In this document: in pieces, positions 8,586 through 16,164 of the stretch | How positions within the stretch are numbered: position 1 is the stretch's first letter | How the letters are laid out: the number at the start of each line of letters is the position of its first letter | From: Arthrobacter alpinus | Lineage (GTDB): Bacteria; Actinomycetota; Actinomycetes; Actinomycetales; Micrococcaceae | Direction: 5' to 3' | Assembly: GCF_900105965.1 (NCBI RefSeq) | Contig: NZ_FNTV01000001.1 | Coordinates: forward strand, 4,092,001-4,156,000 | DNA: 64,000 bases | Made by a program: the position numbers and the translations under genes | Notes under the pieces: generated by a model | What the model saw: the letters and a program-made list of their open reading frames with translations, nothing else | Database searches by the model: none | What the model was told of the DNA's origin: nothing

Positions 8586-8940
8586 TCCTTAGCTTAACTG
8601 GTCGCTGCATGCCCCGGTGCAGGGCTGCGGCGCTCCCTCGCCATCGCGGAACAGGCGACGTCCTAGCTGGGGGTTGAGTACCGCTTTCCCTGTTTGTTTG
8701 GAACCCACCTTGTGGCTCGCCCAAACTAGATACCAACAACACATCGACGCCTAAGAAGGGACCTAGGCATAATAAGTTTTGTTGCAGCGTGGCCATCGGC
8801 CAGATAAGAGTTCCAGGGGGCTTGAATCCGCCCTCATTGACGCCGATATAGTAGGAACCGCCACCCTGTCGCACAACACGTCTTATGGCCGAAGAAGTTC
8901 AGGTTGCTTGGTTGTGGCCGGGGAGAAAATCTATGCCCAT
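8586..8940. other. Non-coding stretch upstream of the IS110 end
   Basis: About 350 bases with no convincing gene. It probably holds the promoter of the DUF1003 gene near 8590-8650. Nothing else was recognised. Confidence 0.35.
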
Positions 8941-9342
8941 TGCCAGAGTGTCGGCGTAGTGTTTAGAACGGAGTGGTCAACAGTCCCCCTATTAGGTTGG
9001 CCACTTCGCCATTTAATGGCCGTGAGCAATAGCCGGCTATCGGGCAAGTTCCCCATGGTCTGTAAGTATTTTGTTGGTTGCTCTGTGAGTGACTGGCAGT
9101 CTGATGTTGTGGCTTGGTTCGGGCGTGGCTCGCCCATGGAATTGCCTCTGCCGGTTGGTGTGGGTGCGCTGTCTTGGATATGTCCGCCCGGGCCGGGTTC
9201 AGCATCGGTTCTGTCTACTGCCCTGGCTTGATTAGAAGCATGTCCGCCAAGAACATTGGCGTGGCTCATGACAGACCTGCCAAGCGGTATCCCCTTTCGA
9301 TGCTTCACACGACTGATAGCAATCGTCGATATTGGAGGAAAC
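8941..9342 (+). ncRNA. IS110 left non-coding region, candidate bridge RNA
   Basis: IS110-family elements are known to transcribe a structured bridge (seek) RNA from a non-coding end next to the recombinase gene, with loops that base-pair to donor and target DNA. Here about 400 non-coding bases precede the transposase start. A hairpin at 8973-9004 (GTGGTCAAC with GGTTGGCCAC) is conserved, with a base-pair-compatible change, in the orphan copy at 7954-7982. The boundaries and the guide loops cannot be set by eye. Confidence 0.4.
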
Positions 9343-10431
9343 ATGAGCATCGTTGCTGAAAAATTCAGTTTCGTCGTAGGAATTGATACCCACGCAAAAA
9401 CGCATACGTTCGCGATCATCAACACCATCACTGGTGAGGAAATCGCGAACGAAACCTTCCCCGTCACCGTTCCAGGAGGCAGGCGTGCCCTTTCTTGGAT
9501 ACAACGACGTTCTCAGGGGGGCTAAGGAGAACATCCTTTTGACGATGGAGGGCACAGGATCATATGGCGCAAAATTCCGGCAGCAGGCGACTGACGCCGG
9601 TTTTCAAGTCACTGAATCACCTTTCCGCATCGCAGGTTAGGGCGGCTGAGAGGCAAATCAGATGCCATCGATGCGGCGCGGGCTGCTCGCACCACGATGG
9701 GGATCCCTATCGAGAAAGTTAGAGATCCACGGGCCGGTGGTGTCCAACTGGCTTTGCGGGTGTTGACGACTGCTAGGACATCAATGTCTCGTGAACGTAC
9801 GGCGGCGATCAATTCATTGAACGCTTTGCTGCGGACAGTTGAGCTGGGATTCGATGCACGAAAAGCACTGTCAGTCACCCAGATCAATGCGGTGGCAGCG
9901 TGGCGGGAACGAGAAGAAGACTTTAGTCTGCAAATTAGCCGCCGCGAAGCAGTGAGACTGGCGAGCCGAATCATCGTGTTGACAGATCAATTGAGGCAAA
10001 ATCATGCCGAACTTCAACGCCTGATACAGGCCGAACATCCCAAACTACTTGAGGTTTTTGGTGTCGGTCCTGTCAACGCGGCGATCATTCTTACGGCTTG
10101 GTCGCATCCAGGGCGAGTTCGGTCAGAGGCGGCGTTCGCGGCCTTGGCAGGAACATGCCCCGTTCCGGCATCATCCGGGAGCACAATCCGATATCGGCTC
10201 AATCATGGTGGAGACCGACAGCTCAATAAAGCGCTCTACACCATCGCTCTGAGCAGGATTCACTGGGATCAAGTAACGAAGGACTACGTCTCGAAACGTA
10301 CAAGCCAAGGACGAACGAAGAAGGAGATCATCCGCAGCCTCAAACGCTACATCACCCGCCAAATCTACCGAACGCTTCAAAGTTCCTTAGAGACCGGAAC
10401 CTCGATCCCGGACCGCCCCCAAGCAGCGTAA
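9343..10431 (+). pseudogene. IS110-family transposase, two frameshifts
   Basis: The DEDD/RuvC-like N-terminus (VVGIDTHAKTH; TMEGTGSYG; KSDAIDAARAART) and the C-terminal half ending around FAALAGTCPVPASSGSTIRY and GGDRQLNKALYTIAL identify an IS110 recombinase. The ATG at 9343 follows GGAGGAAAC. The frame breaks at a run of six G at 9516-9521, where one G less would restore QGAKENILL. It continues in the next frame to a stop near 9640, and returns to the first frame at KSDAIDA. Two compensating shifts of +1 and -1 fit mutational decay, so it is probably inactive unless the sequence has errors. Confidence 0.8.
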
Positions 10432-10785
10432 TCCAAGGCTTAGCACTGCCGAGCTTGCGGCCGCCGTGGACATGATTTTTCAGCTGATGACAACACCGGG
10501 CGCGGGAGCCTCCCAGTTTTATGGGCCTAAGAAACTCCGGCGTCGTTCCGAGTAGCTTGTCGTTGTAGAGACCCCGGGCTGGAGTGCCAGGGTGTCAATG
10601 TCGGTCGGCATGTTTGGCCACTGATCGTTAATATCACCGCGCGGAACTAGCAAGACGAAATATCCATCAAGGTAGGTCTTTGTACCCTGTCTGCGCCGCA
10701 GGAACGGAAATACTCTAAGCGAAACAGGGAGCACCCTGAGAACCATAGTTTTTAGTGTGGTAGATCACAATTTGGGGGATATGAC
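10432..10785. other. Non-coding stretch between IS110 and the WxL-like locus
   Basis: About 350 bases. It must contain the right end of the IS110 element and the promoter of the 10786 gene, but I could not fix either. A 75-codon minus-strand frame (10519-10746) lacks a ribosome-binding site and a recognisable family, and I do not call it. Confidence 0.35.
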
Positions 10786-11331
10786 ATGGTCTTGCATAAA
10801 TCTTTTTCAGCTGCGCTTGCTGCTGCTGCTTTGGTAGTTGCCTGGACGGTCGCCGCTCCGGCTGGTGCGGCCATGGCTGCTGACACGACAACGACTTTCA
10901 CGGTTAGCGGCGGTGCCCTTGGCATCAGTGCTCCGGCATCCAAGGACTTGGGCACCGGAGCCGCCGCTGGAACACTCACAGCGCAGCTCGGTGCCGTCAC
11001 CGCCACAGACACCCGCGGAGCGCTTGGCGCATCGTGGACGGCGTCCGCGGCGGCCACAGCATTCACGAATTCCACCACACCTGCCGCCGCAAGCATCACG
11101 ACGGCAACCTACTCCTCTGGGCTCGCCACAGGTACAACCGGCACGGCTATTTTCCTCCCAGGACAAACAGCCACACCGGCTGCGATTTCCGCCATTGCGG
11201 TGACAGCCTATTCAGCGTCCGTCTCGGTCGGTAACAATTCCGCCACATGGAACCCAACCGTCGTGGTGAGTGTTCCGGTACAAGCGATAGCCGGCGACTA
11301 CACCGGAACCATCACCCACTCTCTGTCCTGA
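10786..11331 (+). CDS. Small secreted WxL-like surface protein
   Basis: A 181-residue protein with signal peptide about 1-31 (ends AAMA-AD). The remainder is one beta-rich module: FTVSGGALGISAP, VTATDTRGALGASWTASA, NSATWNPTVVVSVP, and the end AIAGDYTGTITHSL. The DxRG...W block and the AGxYTGTIThSL end match the layout of WxL domains, which bind peptidoglycan non-covalently in Firmicutes. The same module ends the 12361 protein. GGGGGA lies seven bases before the ATG. It leads a tight three-gene set with a DUF916-type partner, the usual companion of WxL proteins. Confidence 0.7.
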   Translation: MVLHKSFSAALAAAALVVAWTVAAPAGAAMAADTTTTFTVSGGALGISAPASKDLGTGAAAGTLTAQLGAVTATDTRGALGASWTASAAATAFTNSTTPAAASITTATYSSGLATGTTGTAIFLPGQTATPAAISAIAVTAYSASVSVGNNSATWNPTVVVSVPVQAIAGDYTGTITHSLS

Positions 11332-11347
11332 CTGGTCGCCGATTCCA

Positions 11348-12358
11348 GTGCCTAGGATTTTCGTTGCCCTGCTGACCGTGCTTGCCGTTTTAGGTCCGGC
11401 GGCCGGCGCGGTCGCTGATTCGGCTCCACCGGCTGAAGGAGGCATCGGTGTGCGTCTCATGGACGCACCTGCGGACCGGGCCAATGATCCACGCGCCCTG
11501 ATCTACATTGTTGACCATATGAATCCTGGCGAGGTGATTCACCGCCGGATCCAGGTCTCCAACACCACTGCCGAGGTGGTGTCAGTGTCCGTGTATGAGG
11601 CGGCGGCCCAGATCGAGTCTGGGGTTTTCGCCGGGGCCCCGGACCGCACCGCCAATGATTTGACGTCGTGGACCTCGGTTGACCGCTCAGTCGTTACCCT
11701 GGACGCCAACGATGCGCAAGCGGTGGCTGTGACTATTGCTGTGCCCCAGAACGCGGTCGACGGCGAACGCTACGGAATAGTCTGGGCCGAGATCCGGTCC
11801 GTCCCGGCTTCCGCTGACGCCGTGACCGTGGTGAATCGCGTAGGCATCAGGGTATATCTCTCCGTCGGAACGGGTGCCGAACCGTTGTCGGCCATGCACA
11901 TTGACTCGCTACTGGCTGGCCGTAACCATGATGGGCAACCCGTTGTCACGGCTCAAGTACGCAATAGTGGTGCTCGCGCATTGGATATCGGCGGGCAGCT
12001 CAGCCTGACCGACGGCCCTGGAGGGCTCAACGGAGGCCCGTTCCCAGTCAGAGTCCCCACCACGCTCGGTCCCGGAGAAACAGGACACGTCACCGCCACC
12101 CTAGACGCATCCCTGCCCGCGGGCCCCTGGAAGGCTCACCTGGAACTGAAAAGCGGGCCACTCACCGAAACCGCCGACGCCACCCTCACCTTCCCGGAGA
12201 CACCCGGAACAGCGACGGCTCCCATCACCCCTCAGAGCAACGCAGGGATTCTGTGGCTCTCCATCGGCCTTGGCCTCGCAGCACTGCTGTTGCTTGCAGT
12301 ACTCCTGGTGCGGAATCGAAGGCGCCAGAATTCCGACGCCGGAATACCTGAATCTTAG
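11348..12358 (+). CDS. DUF916-type WxL-partner membrane protein
   Basis: A 336-residue cell-envelope protein: signal peptide about 1-24, then a domain opening with GIGVRLMDAPADRANDPRAL and MNPGEVIHRRIQVSNTT that matches DUF916 (the peptidoglycan-binding part of WxL-interacting proteins), a second Ig-like domain about 160-285, one transmembrane helix about 297-320 (LWLSIGLGLAALLLLAVLLV) and a basic tail. It should sit outside the cell, held by the helix. It starts at GTG 11348, 16 bases after the previous stop and with no clear Shine-Dalgarno, so translational coupling is likely. It ends two bases before the next ATG. Confidence 0.75.
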   Translation: MPRIFVALLTVLAVLGPAAGAVADSAPPAEGGIGVRLMDAPADRANDPRALIYIVDHMNPGEVIHRRIQVSNTTAEVVSVSVYEAAAQIESGVFAGAPDRTANDLTSWTSVDRSVVTLDANDAQAVAVTIAVPQNAVDGERYGIVWAEIRSVPASADAVTVVNRVGIRVYLSVGTGAEPLSAMHIDSLLAGRNHDGQPVVTAQVRNSGARALDIGGQLSLTDGPGGLNGGPFPVRVPTTLGPGETGHVTATLDASLPAGPWKAHLELKSGPLTETADATLTFPETPGTATAPITPQSNAGILWLSIGLGLAALLLLAVLLVRNRRRQNSDAGIPES

Positions 12359-12360
12359 CG

Positions 12361-13641
12361 ATGATTCAGGCAACGCGGCCGCCCGGGGGCATGAAGGGCG
12401 CGGTCCAGTGGTCGCCACATCCGGGTCGCAAGAGCGGCTATCGCCACATCGCTCGATGGGGGTCAAAGACCATTGCCAAGTCTGTTCAGATCAGTCGAAT
12501 CGGAGGGCCGAGTTCCATTCGGTGGAGCGCAGCTGCAGGGATCGCCGCGCTGACGAGCGTCTTGTTCGTCGCAGGCATGCTTCTGAGCCCGCCACGGGCA
12601 GACGCCGCGGTATCACCGGTGGGGTTGGGTGCTGCGGGGACGTATCTGGTGTTGGGTGGGACGGGCGTTACGAACACTGGGGCCACGGTCTTGAGTGGGG
12701 ATCTCGGGGTAAGTCCGGCAACCGTGATTGTTGGGTTCCCGCCTGGTATCGCGGCTGGTGCCACGCATGCCGGTGACGCGCAGGCTGGGCTGGCGCAGAC
12801 TGATCTGCTCTCCGCCTACAATAACGCCGCCGGACGGATTCCGACCGCCCTGGACTTCGCCGGTGATCAGAATGGGAAGACCTTTACCCCCGGCGTTTAT
12901 CACACTGCGGCGGCGTTCACGCTGACCGGGGTCATGACGCTGGATGGTCAGGGTGATCCGAACGCGGTCTTCATCTTCCAGGTTGGTGCCGCTCTCAACA
13001 CTGCTGCTGGCAGCAGTGTCAGCCTGGTCAATGGTGCTCAGGCCTCCAACGTTTTTTGGCAGGTGCTGGGTGCCGCCGGGACGGGTGCTTCTTCCTCCTT
13101 TTCCGGGACGATCATGGCCCTGGGGGCGATTACCGTGGGCGCGGGTGCCGTCGTCACTGGCCGTGCCCTCTCCCATGCCGGACTGGTCACCTTGTCCACC
13201 AACACCTTCACCTTCCCCGGCGGCGCCTTGAGTATCAGTGCACCCACGGCTAAGAACTTTGGTTCCGGGGCAGCGGGCGGAAAACTCACCGTACAGCTCG
13301 GCGGCGTCACCGCCACGGACAACCGCGGCCAGTCCGGCGCCGGGTGGACAGTGCAAGCATCTTCCACAGCATTCTCCAATACCACCACGCCAGCTGCCGC
13401 GCCCATCATGACGACGACATACGCGTCCGGGGCTGCTACATCCACAACCGGAATAGCCGTCTTCCTCCCGGGACAGACGACAACCATGTCAACGTTGTCA
13501 TCCTTCGCCGTGACAGCCTTTTCGGCCTCCGCCACAGGTGGTAGCAATTCCGCCACATGGAACCCCACCATCGTGGTCAACCTTCCAGCCCAAGCCATCA
13601 CCGGCTCCTACACCGGAACCATCACCCACTCCGTCTACTAA
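12361..13641 (+). CDS. DUF3494 ice-binding protein fused to a WxL-like module
   Basis: A 426-residue secreted protein. Hydrophobic signal segment about 53-82; DUF3494 ice-binding-like domain about 88-283 (LGAAGTYLVLGGTGVTNTG, VLSGDLGVSP, QNGKTFTPGVYHTAAAF, PNAVFIFQVG, NVFWQVLGAAG, SFSGTIMALGAITVG); C-terminal module 284-426 closely matching the small protein at 10786. DUF3494 proteins are beta-helices that bind ice. The fused module suggests display on the wall. The start is uncertain: ATG 12361 has no Shine-Dalgarno but sits two bases after the previous stop; ATG 12391 is an alternative. Confidence 0.8.
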   Translation: MIQATRPPGGMKGAVQWSPHPGRKSGYRHIARWGSKTIAKSVQISRIGGPSSIRWSAAAGIAALTSVLFVAGMLLSPPRADAAVSPVGLGAAGTYLVLGGTGVTNTGATVLSGDLGVSPATVIVGFPPGIAAGATHAGDAQAGLAQTDLLSAYNNAAGRIPTALDFAGDQNGKTFTPGVYHTAAAFTLTGVMTLDGQGDPNAVFIFQVGAALNTAAGSSVSLVNGAQASNVFWQVLGAAGTGASSSFSGTIMALGAITVGAGAVVTGRALSHAGLVTLSTNTFTFPGGALSISAPTAKNFGSGAAGGKLTVQLGGVTATDNRGQSGAGWTVQASSTAFSNTTTPAAAPIMTTTYASGAATSTTGIAVFLPGQTTTMSTLSSFAVTAFSASATGGSNSATWNPTIVVNLPAQAITGSYTGTITHSVY

Positions 13642-14218
13642 CAAACGGGCTATCGAAGCCATCTGCACGTCAGCCTGCTGCATGGTGGCGGGATCTTGAT
13701 CCAAGCATCGTCAACGTCCGACGCCCGGCCAGTGTTGGAGGGTTCCCTGATCAGGTTTTCTGAATCTCCGGGAATCCTGCGAAACGGATGACCTTGACAG
13801 ATATAGAAGCATCCAAGACTTCCCGCCGTCGAGGTGCCGCCAGCTGTCGACAAGTTCCTTCCAGTCAATGACGACATGCATGGGAGCGGAGCTAGGGCGC
13901 CTAGTCGCAGGAATTAACGCGCGGGAATGCAGTGCAAACGTGTGCAGAAATTTGTGGGGCCGACTTGTGAAATCGACTGTTCCACTGGCGGGGAGGATCG
14001 CTTACTTGAAACTGGAACGCATTGGGGCCTTATCTTTCAGGTAACTCTGAAGGGGCGCCGGGCAGTCACTGCCGTGATGCTATAGCTTTGACCGCCACCA
14101 GATGCCTTATTCGGGATGTGGCGTATTTGGAGGTCATTTTGTGGCAAAAAACAGGCTTGCATTTTCTTCTGGGTTCTTCGATTCATCGAGAGATTGACAC
14201 GAAACTGCCTTTTGCAAT
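13642..14218. other. Non-coding right end of the element
   Basis: About 580 bases with no gene I can support. Minus-strand frames around 13650-13880 are short and match no family I know. It reads like degraded DNA between the surface locus and the right attachment site. Confidence 0.4.
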
Positions 14219-14241
14219 CGACACGGAAACGACACGCTTTG
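14219..14241. repeat. Possible integrase arm-type site, right copy
   Basis: Identical over 23 bases to 2651-2673. It is followed directly by its partial inverse, so that 14228-14258 forms a near-perfect palindrome with 15-base arms (CGACACGCTTTGG and its complement) around one base. The palindrome could be an integrase or excisionase site, or a terminator-like hairpin. Confidence 0.4.
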
Positions 14242-14355
14242 GTCCAAAGCGTGTCGTTGTTCGACGCTCTCAGCAAGGTATCGAAAGCCCCGTTTGCCCC
14301 GGATTCTAGGGGTTTTAGGTAGCGTTAAAAACTATTGAAAACACCACAATCTGAA

Positions 14356-14392
14356 GAGGAGGTTAGGAGTTCGAATCTCCTTAGCTCCACCC
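14356..14392. repeat. attR-like direct repeat (partial tRNA-Ala)
   Basis: Repeats 37 bases of tRNA-Ala (2547-2583) with one mismatch. The D arm and most of the anticodon arm are absent, so it cannot make a tRNA. It marks the right edge of the integrated element. Confidence 0.75.
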
Positions 14393-14395
14393 CCT

Positions 14396-14437
14396 AACCC
14401 TCTCCGAGCAGCCGAAAGGCTGGTCGGAGAGGGTTTT
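14396..14437 (+). terminator. Terminator beyond attR, probably the original tRNA-Ala terminator
   Basis: AACCCTCTCCGA (14396-14407) pairs with TCGGAGAGGGTT (14424-14435), enclosing CAGCC-GAAA-GGCTG, and is followed by TT. It directly follows the partial tRNA copy with no gene left to terminate, which fits the pre-insertion tRNA terminator displaced by the element. Confidence 0.75.
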
Positions 14438-14650
14438 GCTTGCCTTTTTGGCCAAGCGACACGCCCTGGGGTGCGAAGCACTTTGATGTGCAGCTGTGCA
14501 GCTGTGCAGTTCGGGCCGCGCGTCGCTATGTGATCATGCTTTTGGCAAGCGGTTGCTTATCTGCTTTCGCTCAAGTTAGGCTGGTATATGTCATTGGCAC
14601 ATAACATCGCCCTTGAGGCAAATCCTCTCTAAGGATTATTCAAGAGTTCA

Positions 14651-14670
14651 GCTGGCAATCGATTGCCAGC
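14651..14670. promoter_or_regulatory. 20-bp perfect palindrome, candidate operator
   Basis: GCTGGCAATC followed by its exact complement GATTGCCAGC, centred on CG like LacI/GalR-family operators. It lies about 110 bases before the small ORF and the YdcZ-type transporter. The regulator is unknown. Confidence 0.5.
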
Positions 14671-14781
14671 GGCTTTTGATGCTCCTTGGATCCTGTTCAG
14701 TGCAGTGCTGCCCCGGCGACAACATCCCCTGATGTCGCGGACATTTTCTTAGATTCATAGACCTGCCTCTTGGAGAACACC

Positions 14782-14901
14782 ATGACCCTGAAGTGCACCA
14801 GCCACCGCACCGGATGCGAGAACCTCTCTGCTGGGCACTTGGACAGCCCTGCCGGGCTAGTTGCCCAAGGTCTTGTCGTGGTGTCTCCGGTGGACTTTTA
14901 G
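14782..14901 (+). CDS. 39-codon upstream ORF before the YdcZ-type transporter
   Basis: ATG 14782 has GGAG seven bases upstream, a better ribosome-binding site than that of the transporter. The ORF encodes MTLKCTSHRTGCENLSAGHL and 19 further residues, ending in TAG at 14899-14901, one base before the transporter ATG at 14903. That spacing suggests translational coupling or a leader-peptide role. The peptide has two Cys (5 and 12) and no known match. It may also be non-functional; only the ribosome-binding site and the spacing support it. Confidence 0.4.
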   Translation: MTLKCTSHRTGCENLSAGHLDSPAGLVAQGLVVVSPVDF

Positions 14902-14902
14902 C

Positions 14903-15916
14903 ATGGCCTCAGCCGTTGGCACCGAAGCTAGCCCTCAATTTGGGTCGGCAGCACGTGTACTGGTTATGGGTGTCCCGTTGGCTGTTGCTGCTGGACTGAC
15001 CTTGCCGTTGCAGGCTCGGATCAATGGTGAGCTGGGGCATCGGCTCCAGGATCCGCTGCTGGCCGGATTGTTCAGCTTCGGGGGAGCGGCGCTGGTCATG
15101 GCAGCCGCTACTCTGCTGATTCCCAGCGGCCGCACCGCGTTCGTCAAGCTCCTTGCGGATACGCGTAAGCGGAGCATCCCGTGGTACTTCCATGCGGCGG
15201 GCTTGATTGGTGCATACTTTATCTTTGCGCAGACCAGCTTTGTCGCAAGCGTCGGGATCGCCATCTACACGGTGGCAGTTGTGACCGGCCAGACCGTCAG
15301 CGGACTCGCTGTGGACCGGATCGGTCTTGGCCCCGGCGGTAAACGAGCCATCACTGCACTCCGTGTGCTGGGTGTGATCCTCACGGTTTGCGCGGTGTTC
15401 TGGGCGGTGTCGCCGAGGATCGCCGGATCGCCGGACCCCCTCGCCATGTTGGTCCCCCTGGCATTTGTTGCCCTAGCCGGGGTATTGATGACCTTTCAAC
15501 ACGCCGTGAATGGAAGGATCGCCGCGCAAGTCCGGTCCCCAATACCGGGAACCCTGATCAACTATGCGGTTGGCAGCGTGGCATTGGCGCTGATCTGGTT
15601 TATCAAGCTGGTCCTCACCGGCGGGCTGCCCACGCTGCCGATTGATCCATGGTTGTATCTGGGCGGCGTGCTGGGCTGCATCAATCTGGTCCTGAGTGCC
15701 CTGCTGATCCGGCGTATTGGCGTGCTGCTGACCGGGTTGAGCATGATCGCCGGACAATTGATCGGTGCGCTCTTAATGGACTGGCTGCTGCCGGTGGCTG
15801 GAAGCGTGGTCTATCCGCAAACTATATTCGGCACCTTGCTCACCTTGGCCGCAATCGTCGTGGCCGCGCTGCCGGTGTCGGTCCTGCAGAGGTTTCGCAG
15901 GAGGCTCACGCCTTGA
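14903..15916 (+). CDS. YdcZ/DUF606-type membrane transporter
   Basis: A 337-residue membrane protein with about ten hydrophobic segments in two homologous halves: GVPLAVAAGLTLPLQARINGEL opens the first, PLAFVALAGVLMTFQHAVNGRI the second. The (L/F)Q..(I/V)NG(E/R) signature and the VAVVTGQTVSGLAVDRIG block are characteristic of the DUF606/YdcZ branch of the drug/metabolite transporter superfamily. Substrates of the family are largely unknown. I start at ATG 14903, which has GGTGGA upstream, rather than at the TTG at 14861. Confidence 0.8.
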   Translation: MASAVGTEASPQFGSAARVLVMGVPLAVAAGLTLPLQARINGELGHRLQDPLLAGLFSFGGAALVMAAATLLIPSGRTAFVKLLADTRKRSIPWYFHAAGLIGAYFIFAQTSFVASVGIAIYTVAVVTGQTVSGLAVDRIGLGPGGKRAITALRVLGVILTVCAVFWAVSPRIAGSPDPLAMLVPLAFVALAGVLMTFQHAVNGRIAAQVRSPIPGTLINYAVGSVALALIWFIKLVLTGGLPTLPIDPWLYLGGVLGCINLVLSALLIRRIGVLLTGLSMIAGQLIGALLMDWLLPVAGSVVYPQTIFGTLLTLAAIVVAALPVSVLQRFRRRLTP

Positions 15917-16124
15917 AGCAGCTTCAAACAGTGGCTCACCGTGAACTAGACGGCACAACAGCCTGATCCCAGACACCTTGAAACCCGGATATCGCCGATC
16001 CAATCCGTAGAGGCAACAATTGAATGAACTTGACGGGTTCAGTCCGGTCCGCGGTCGCTCACGCATCTGTTGGAACCCGAACGATTTCGTGGTTGAGGAC
16101 CATTGTTTCCGCCCCTGCACAGGC

Positions 16125-16144
16125 ATATCGTTAGGTATATCGTT
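16125..16144. promoter_or_regulatory. Candidate PadR operator
   Basis: ATATCGTT occurs twice, at 16125-16132 and 16137-16144, twelve bases apart, 20 bases before the PadR start. Repeats of ATATCG type are common in autoregulated PadR promoters. Confidence 0.45.
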
Positions 16145-16164
16145 CGCGATTCGCTGAGGAGATT

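Larger units (their letters stand above)
2547..14392. mobile_element. Putative decayed integrative element inserted in tRNA-Ala
   Basis: The segment is bounded by 37-bp direct repeats of the tRNA-Ala 3' end (2547-2583 and 14356-14392, one mismatch). A tyrosine-recombinase remnant on the minus strand sits just inside the left repeat, and an identical 23-bp sequence lies inside each end (2651-2673, 14219-14241). The left repeat keeps the tRNA whole, as expected for integration that restores the target. The cargo is secreted and surface proteins plus an IS110 copy. No conjugation or replication gene is visible, so it is probably immobile. Whether all cargo arrived together cannot be told. Confidence 0.6.

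Noticed and set aside
9516..9521. Programmed frameshifting at the G run in the IS110 transposase
   Set aside because: A second, unrelated frame change near 9640 would also be needed, and no slippery heptamer or downstream structure is evident; decay is simpler.
10519..10746. A 75-codon minus-strand gene between IS110 and the WxL-like locus
   Set aside because: No ribosome-binding site and no recognisable family; not enough support.
14356..14392. A second tRNA-Ala gene
   Set aside because: Only the 3' part is present; the D arm and most of the anticodon arm are missing, so it is an attachment-site copy.
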